DNA of 64,000 nucleotides, from NCBI GenBank assembly GCA_910584915.1, contig CAJUDM010000017.1:33866-97865 (forward strand), in the 5' to 3' direction. The DNA comes from an uncultured Lachnospiraceae bacterium. Its GTDB lineage: Bacteria; Bacillota; Clostridia; Lachnospirales; Lachnospiraceae. The notes beneath the pieces are model-generated. The model had not been told where the DNA came from. It made no database searches and was given only the letters and a program-made list of their open reading frames with translations. Position numbers and translations under genes: made by a program. Below, in pieces: positions 59,884 to 64,000 of this stretch (position 1 is its first letter; the number at the start of each line of letters is the position of its first letter).

Positions 59884-60762
59884 CTAACGCCTGATCCTCC
59901 ATACCGGCACCGCCGCAAAGTGCAGTTTCCCGTCACCTCCCGCCAGAATGCCGACAAGTTCTCCCTGCTTGTCAAAAATGCCGCTGCCGGACATCCCGGC
60001 GTCCACAGGGGCAGCGCCCTCCTGCGCGACAAGATCTGTCCCGCTCCCGGTCTCCTGCGTTCCCTCCCGCACCACTCCTCCGAGCAACAGTTCCTGCTCA
60101 CTCTCATACCCCTCGATCTGCATCCTGAAATCCTTCTCAATCAAATATCCCTTCACAAAATTTCCGGCCGCATGATCCATGGAACCGTAGACAGCAAGCT
60201 CCTCTCCCTGTATCAGCTCCTCTTTCCCGCGCCCGCAGGGAACCACCGCTCTCAGCTTAACTCCGTCCTCCTTTAACTGCTCGGCCGGGAATACCGCAAA
60301 ACCGATATCACAGTCCTCCAGGATCCGCTCAACCGACGCCTCATAATACACGCCCGCATAGCATATCACCTCGCAGGCTTCCGCATTTTTCAGGAGATGG
60401 CCGCTGCCCGCCACGATCACTTCCTCCTCCGTGACATCCCAGACAACACCGCTCCCCGTATACCCGCCGCAGGTGATCTGCAGAATGGAAGGCCGCAGAG
60501 TCTCCTCGAGTATGATCCAGTCCATCTCTTCCGTCTGTCTGCCGCCCTCTTCCTCTCCGCCTGTCATCTTAAGTCCGCCGTCCGCCGCATCCCCCCGGAA
60601 TCTATCTCCTTCCGCAGGTATCTCCATCCCCTCAAAGGCCGTTTCCGCCTCTGTTCTTTCCTCCCTGCCGTCTGCCTGTTCCTTCCATCCTGTTATAAGA
60701 AATCCCGCTGTGATTGATAAAATACAGCCTGCTGCCAGACATAGCGTTCTATTTTTCCTCAT
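59884..60762 (-). CDS. Trypsin-like serine protease, membrane anchored
   Basis: A 292-residue protein; start at ATG 60760-60762 (MRKNRTLCLAAGCILSITAG), with one N-terminal transmembrane/signal helix. A Glu/Gly-rich linker (~30-80) leads to a chymotrypsin-fold domain with a visible triad: His in IVAGSGHLLKN, Asp in EDCDIGFAVFP, Ser in DAGMSGSGIFD. This fits HtrA-like proteases without a PDZ domain. The open frame upstream of the ATG overlaps rnpB and is not translated. Likely substrates: misfolded extracytoplasmic proteins (inference). Confidence 0.85.
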   Translation of the reverse strand: MRKNRTLCLAAGCILSITAGFLITGWKEQADGREERTEAETAFEGMEIPAEGDRFRGDAADGGLKMTGGEEEGGRQTEEMDWIILEETLRPSILQITCGGYTGSGVVWDVTEEEVIVAGSGHLLKNAEACEVICYAGVYYEASVERILEDCDIGFAVFPAEQLKEDGVKLRAVVPCGRGKEELIQGEELAVYGSMDHAAGNFVKGYLIEKDFRMQIEGYESEQELLLGGVVREGTQETGSGTDLVAQEGAAPVDAGMSGSGIFDKQGELVGILAGGDGKLHFAAVPVWRIRR

Positions 60763-60930
60763 ATCTTTTCTCTTCCTTTTCAAGGCTGTCTGATCCGGCC
60801 TCACAAAAGACAGGCAAAACAGACTATCAAAAAAATCATGCGAGAAGAAAAAGAATCCCGTCGCGGGATTCTTTTGCACAAACTTCCAGGCATTCCTCCG
60901 CATACCCTGCAGGGAAAAGCCTTTTGACAA

Positions 60931-61305
60931 TTTATAAGCAGGACGATAAGCCGGGTTCTGTTCCCTGCAAAGCAGGGCAATGGCCATCTATCTTGGACTG
61001 CTGTCGCCAGCAGCCTCCAGCGACCTACCTGAGAACAAGCCGGGCCGGCTTATGGTCCTCTGTTTGGTCTTGCTTCGGATGGGGTTTACATGGCTCCGCC
61101 TGTTACCAGACGGACGGTAGTCTCTTACACTGCCTTTCCACCCTTACCAGCCTCAACGCATCAGGCTGGCGGTATATTTCTGTTGCACTTGCCTTGGAGT
61201 CACCTCCACCGGACGTTATCCGGCATCCTGCCCTGTGAAGCCCGGACTTTCCTCACCGGCCTCCCGAAAGAGAAAACCGGCGCGGCCATTTGTCCTGCTT
61301 ATAAA
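60931..61305 (-). ncRNA. rnpB: RNase P RNA, class A
   Basis: Catalytic RNA of tRNA 5' maturation, about 372 nt on the minus strand. The P1 helix arms TTATAAGCAGGAC (5', 61293-61305) and GTCCTGCTTATAA (3', 60932-60944) pair. The universal GAGGAAAGTCCGGGC block (CRI/P4 region) lies near 61230-61255 and the 3' ACAGAACCCGGCTTATCG near 60943-60962. Promoter at 61325-61353. An open protein frame on the same strand is an artefact. Confidence 0.95.
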
Positions 61306-61324
61306 ATGATGCCGCATGATATGA

Positions 61325-61353
61325 ATTATAAGAGCGCTTTGCGGTTTTTGCAA
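61325..61353 (-). promoter_or_regulatory. rnpB promoter
   Basis: Minus strand: TTGCAA (61348-61353), 17 bp, TATAAT (61325-61330). The start point would fall at about 61318, roughly 13 nt ahead of the P1 helix, implying a short 5' leader or trimming. Confidence 0.75.
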
Positions 61354-61392
61354 GAGAAAATTCTCCTGATCTGTATATCCCGCTGTCCATCC

Positions 61393-62193
61393 CTAATGCG
61401 CGCTCTCTTTCCCCGCTTCCGTCAGATACATCTTCCGCACCACTGCCGCCAGAATGCCGACAGAGACAAAAAGGACTGCCTCCATCGCCGCAAGAGGCAC
61501 GGAGTTTGACAAAAGCACCGTAGCCGCGTCCACCAGAAAATGGAGCGCCACAGCCAGAAACCAGTATTTTTTCATCCCGTATCTCACAGCCCTGTAAACA
61601 AGATAAGACAAGCATATATGAAGCGCGATCGCCGTGATCCGCTCTATGCCCGCCATAAAAAACAGATACCCCGGTGTTGTCCACAGTACCGACAGGCCCT
61701 GGATCGCCGTCTCCTTTCCCACGCCGTCCTCTATCGACGAAAAAGCGTTCTCGATCTGTCCCGAATTGATCATCAGTGCCGTGATCAGATTGGAGATACA
61801 GGTCAGCCCTGCGATCAGGATCGCCTCTATCCCGCCATGCCCCACACCGTACATGATAGAACTCTCCCTCGAAAGGTTTTTCTTCATCCAGAATCTCATC
61901 GCCACAAACCTTCCGGTCTCCTCAAACAGCCCCGCGGCGAGCCCGCCATAGAGCGCATACAGCCAGACATTCTCCGTCAGCGCCTCCTTCCCGAGCCCCA
62001 GAGCGATACTGTGCGATATCTGTTCCAGAACCAGCGCAAATAAAACGAAGGTGAGCGCTCCGATCCCGGCATCGGCAGCCCTCGTATGCAATTTCACCTT
62101 TACCAGTACCAGCAGGACGATCGGCAGCCCTATCGCGATCACCGCCGAAAAAATAATACCTGTTATTGCCAGCGCAGAAACCTGTTCCACCAT
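61393..62193 (-). CDS. YhfC-family intramembrane metalloprotease-like protein
   Basis: A 266-residue membrane protein with about seven to eight helices; start at ATG 62191-62193, with GAGGAGG 6 nt upstream. GLFEETGRFVAMRF at about 91-104 contains the EExxR motif, GVGHGGIEAILIAG near 115-130 the first His, and FLAVALHFLVDAATVLL near 215-230 the second His, the arrangement of CPBP/YhfC glutamic-type membrane proteases. Substrate unknown. It lies between the nucleoside kinase gene and rnpB. Confidence 0.85.
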   Translation of the reverse strand: MVEQVSALAITGIIFSAVIAIGLPIVLLVLVKVKLHTRAADAGIGALTFVLFALVLEQISHSIALGLGKEALTENVWLYALYGGLAAGLFEETGRFVAMRFWMKKNLSRESSIMYGVGHGGIEAILIAGLTCISNLITALMINSGQIENAFSSIEDGVGKETAIQGLSVLWTTPGYLFFMAGIERITAIALHICLSYLVYRAVRYGMKKYWFLAVALHFLVDAATVLLSNSVPLAAMEAVLFVSVGILAAVVRKMYLTEAGKESAH

Positions 62194-62268
62194 TCTGTAC
62201 CTCCTCCTCACCCGGCCTCCGGCTTATGATACTCTCATCAAAGCCAAAACAGCCGTCTGTCTGCACTC

Positions 62269-63921
62269 TCACACTTTAAAACAGCTTCCCCCCACAAACT
62301 CCCTGCAGATCGAATTGTTGGGGATCGAAGCGCTGTCCACACCGAGGAAATAGTTGAGGAACCGCAGCAGGCGTTTTGCCTCGTAAAATTCCGGCTCCCC
62401 CTCCCGGATGCTGAACAATAACGGCTCCGCGTACTGCTTTAACACCGCCAACTCATAGACCAGCACCGAGTTGAACATCACATCCGCCTCCTCCTGAAAC
62501 GGGAAGATATTCTCCTCCTCTCCTCTTCTCACCGACGGCCACATCTGGATCGTCCTCTTTGCGGAGGAATTCCTTGTCCTCGCGTCCCTCACGATCCGGC
62601 GCAGCAGCCGTCCATCCGTCGTCGGGATCCTGTTGTGGTCATCTATATTCAGGCTTGTCAACGCGCTGATATAGATTTTAAATTTACTCTCCTCCGGCAG
62701 CGAATAGGACATCTTCGGATTCAGCCCATGTATCCCTTCGATGACCAGGATATCCTCCTCCTCCAGTTTCATCGTATGCCCGAGATACTCCCTGTGTCCT
62801 ATCTTGAAATTGAAGGAAGGCAGTTCCACCTCCTCGCCGCCGAGCAGTTTCAACATATCCCGGTTAAACATCTCCACATCGATGGCGCCGAGGCACTCAA
62901 AATTGTAGTCCCCCTTCTCATCTCTGGGCGTATCCTCTCTGTTCACAAAATAATCGTCCAGGCTGATCAGATGAGGCACCTTTCCAAGCGCCCGAAGCTG
63001 GATGGAAAGCCTGTTGGCGAAAGATGTCTTCCCCGAGGAGGACGGCCCCGCTATCATCACGAATTTCACATGGCTGTGGCCCACCACCTCCCTGGCGATC
63101 TCACCGATGCGTCTCTCCTGCTCCGCCTCCTGCAGCAGGATCATCTCCTGCATCCTGTTGCTGCAGATCATATCGTTCAGCTCGCCCACATTGTCGATCC
63201 CCGCGTGAGTGGTCCAGTCGGAAGATTCCTTTAACGTCCGGAACAGTTTTTCCTGGGCGTGCAGCGGCCTGACTCTGAAGGGATCCTTCTCATCGGGCAT
63301 CACCAACATAAAGCCCTCCGCGTAGGCGACCACCTGAAAATGCTTTACATATCCCGTACTCGGCAGCATGTATCCATAGTAATAATCGTAAAATCCGTCC
63401 AGGCAGTACAGGTTCACGCCGGAACTCCTCCGGTAGCGGAACAGCTTTTCCTTGTCCTTCATCCCGTATTTCCGGATCAGTTTCATACACTTTGCCATCG
63501 GATAATACTTCTTTGTGATCAGCATATCCATTTCCGCCATCTCCAGCATCCGCCTCTGGATCTCGTCAGCCAGTTCCCTCGTGATCTGAAAATTTCCTTT
63601 TGCTGTACAGTAATATCCGTTGCTGACCGCAAACTCGATCTTCACTCTCTCCAGATCATCCCGTCCCACGATATCTGTGATGGCTTTCAGAAACATCATC
63701 TTGACCGTCCTCACATACGCCCTGTGTCCGATCGCATCGCGCAGTGTCAGGAAGGATATCTCACAGTCCTCCTTTATCTTTTTGTGGAGCTCATGGATCT
63801 TTCCGTTCGCTATGACAAGCGCGATCTCATTTTTGTACTCCGCCTGATAGTTTGATGCCACCTCCTCAAAAGTCGCATCCTCATGATATTCTGTTGCCAC
63901 TCCGTTCACTGTAACCTTCAT
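62269..63921 (-). CDS. TGS/ThrRS-like plus uridine-kinase-like nucleoside kinase fusion
   Basis: A 550-residue fusion. Residues 1-60 are a TGS-like domain (MKVTVNGVATEYHEDATFEE). Residues about 60-280 resemble the second domain of threonyl-tRNA synthetase (AIGHRAYVRTVKMMF). From about 290 comes a phosphoribulokinase/uridine-kinase domain with P-loop MIAGPSSSGKTSFANRL, LISLDDYFVNRE and VIEGIHGLNPKMSYSL. This architecture is common in Clostridia and is usually annotated nucleoside kinase; the nucleoside has not been defined. The last 79 bp of the window upstream contain a TTGACA (complement at 63970-63975) but no clear -10. Confidence 0.88.
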   Translation of the reverse strand: MKVTVNGVATEYHEDATFEEVASNYQAEYKNEIALVIANGKIHELHKKIKEDCEISFLTLRDAIGHRAYVRTVKMMFLKAITDIVGRDDLERVKIEFAVSNGYYCTAKGNFQITRELADEIQRRMLEMAEMDMLITKKYYPMAKCMKLIRKYGMKDKEKLFRYRRSSGVNLYCLDGFYDYYYGYMLPSTGYVKHFQVVAYAEGFMLVMPDEKDPFRVRPLHAQEKLFRTLKESSDWTTHAGIDNVGELNDMICSNRMQEMILLQEAEQERRIGEIAREVVGHSHVKFVMIAGPSSSGKTSFANRLSIQLRALGKVPHLISLDDYFVNREDTPRDEKGDYNFECLGAIDVEMFNRDMLKLLGGEEVELPSFNFKIGHREYLGHTMKLEEEDILVIEGIHGLNPKMSYSLPEESKFKIYISALTSLNIDDHNRIPTTDGRLLRRIVRDARTRNSSAKRTIQMWPSVRRGEEENIFPFQEEADVMFNSVLVYELAVLKQYAEPLLFSIREGEPEFYEAKRLLRFLNYFLGVDSASIPNNSICREFVGGSCFKV

Positions 63922-64000
63922 ACTGCCACACCCCTTTCGTTATCTGCTGAACTGATATGTAATGACTTTTGTCAATAGGTAAATTGAGTCACCACAAACT

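Noticed and set aside
60763..60987. Upstream in-frame extension of the serine protease gene
   Set aside because: These 75 codons overlap the 3' end of rnpB and have no family similarity; the ATG at 60762 gives a normal signal-anchor start.

Overview
The window reads as a chromosomal segment of a motile, spore-forming anaerobic Firmicute of the class Clostridia, most likely a Lachnospiraceae member. Evidence: a flagellar basal-body operon next to codY; sporulation genes (spoIIP, gpr, sigK) with lepA, hemW and rpsT; a class A RNase P RNA; a 4Fe-4S aldo/keto reductase; many two-zinc-ribbon and DUF proteins typical of gut Clostridia; A+T-rich, sigma-A-like promoters between moderately G+C-rich genes. 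Species cannot be fixed from sequence alone. No rRNA or tRNA gene, intact transposase or CRISPR array was seen. Most genes are on the minus strand.

Layout. 1-5.1 kb: flgB-flgC-fliE-fliF-fliG-fliH-fliI (minus; fliI cut by the edge), preceded by codY with its own promoter and terminator. 6.3-11.6 kb: comM-dprA-topA from one promoter, flanked by two inverted copies of a 28-bp hairpin sequence. 11.7-12.4 kb: a small alarmone synthetase. 12.5-22.1 kb: a sugar-uptake locus (mutarotase-like protein, divergent NagB-like protein, PfkB kinase, RbsC/RbsA/RbsB-type ABC importer, LytS/YesM-type histidine kinase and AraC-type response regulator). 22.3-24.5 kb: sigK and hemW.

24.6-31.1 kb: a compact five-gene carbohydrate pathway (Gfo/Idh/MocA dehydrogenase, IolE-like TIM barrel, xylose-isomerase-like protein with one altered metal ligand, PfkB kinase, class II aldolase) with a divergent AraC regulator. 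It sits between hemW and lepA, which are neighbours in many Firmicutes. 33.0-34.5 kb: an A+T-rich islet between lepA and spoIIP, carrying a frameshifted ParE/RelE remnant, an Abi-family HEPN protein (RNATAH motif) and, directly downstream, a promoter plus a short terminator-ended RNA. This layout resembles AbiF-type toxin plus noncoding-RNA modules and is the best candidate here for a poorly described system.

34.5-42.7 kb: spoIIP-gpr, rpsT (TTG start), a 51-bp tandem repeat array, a TPM-domain protein with a zinc-ribbon partner, a DUF3048 protein, a 550-bp intergenic mosaic of extended -10 promoters and hairpins, DUF4317 and a MITE-like element. 42.8-51.8 kb: an aldo/keto reductase with a divergent MerR regulator and a textbook 19-bp-spacer promoter; folC-folE-HD-folP with an Rpn-nuclease fragment inserted; pyrB-pyrI with 103-bp and 45-bp repeats; a nitroreductase. 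51.9-64 kb: a chemoreceptor, Na+/alanine symporter, CmpB-family membrane protein, YlmH, two CobW-type GTPases (one with a histidine-rich repeat), a trypsin-like protease, rnpB, a YhfC-type membrane protease and a TGS/uridine-kinase fusion.

All functional statements come from reading the sequence and from recalled family knowledge; no database search was run.
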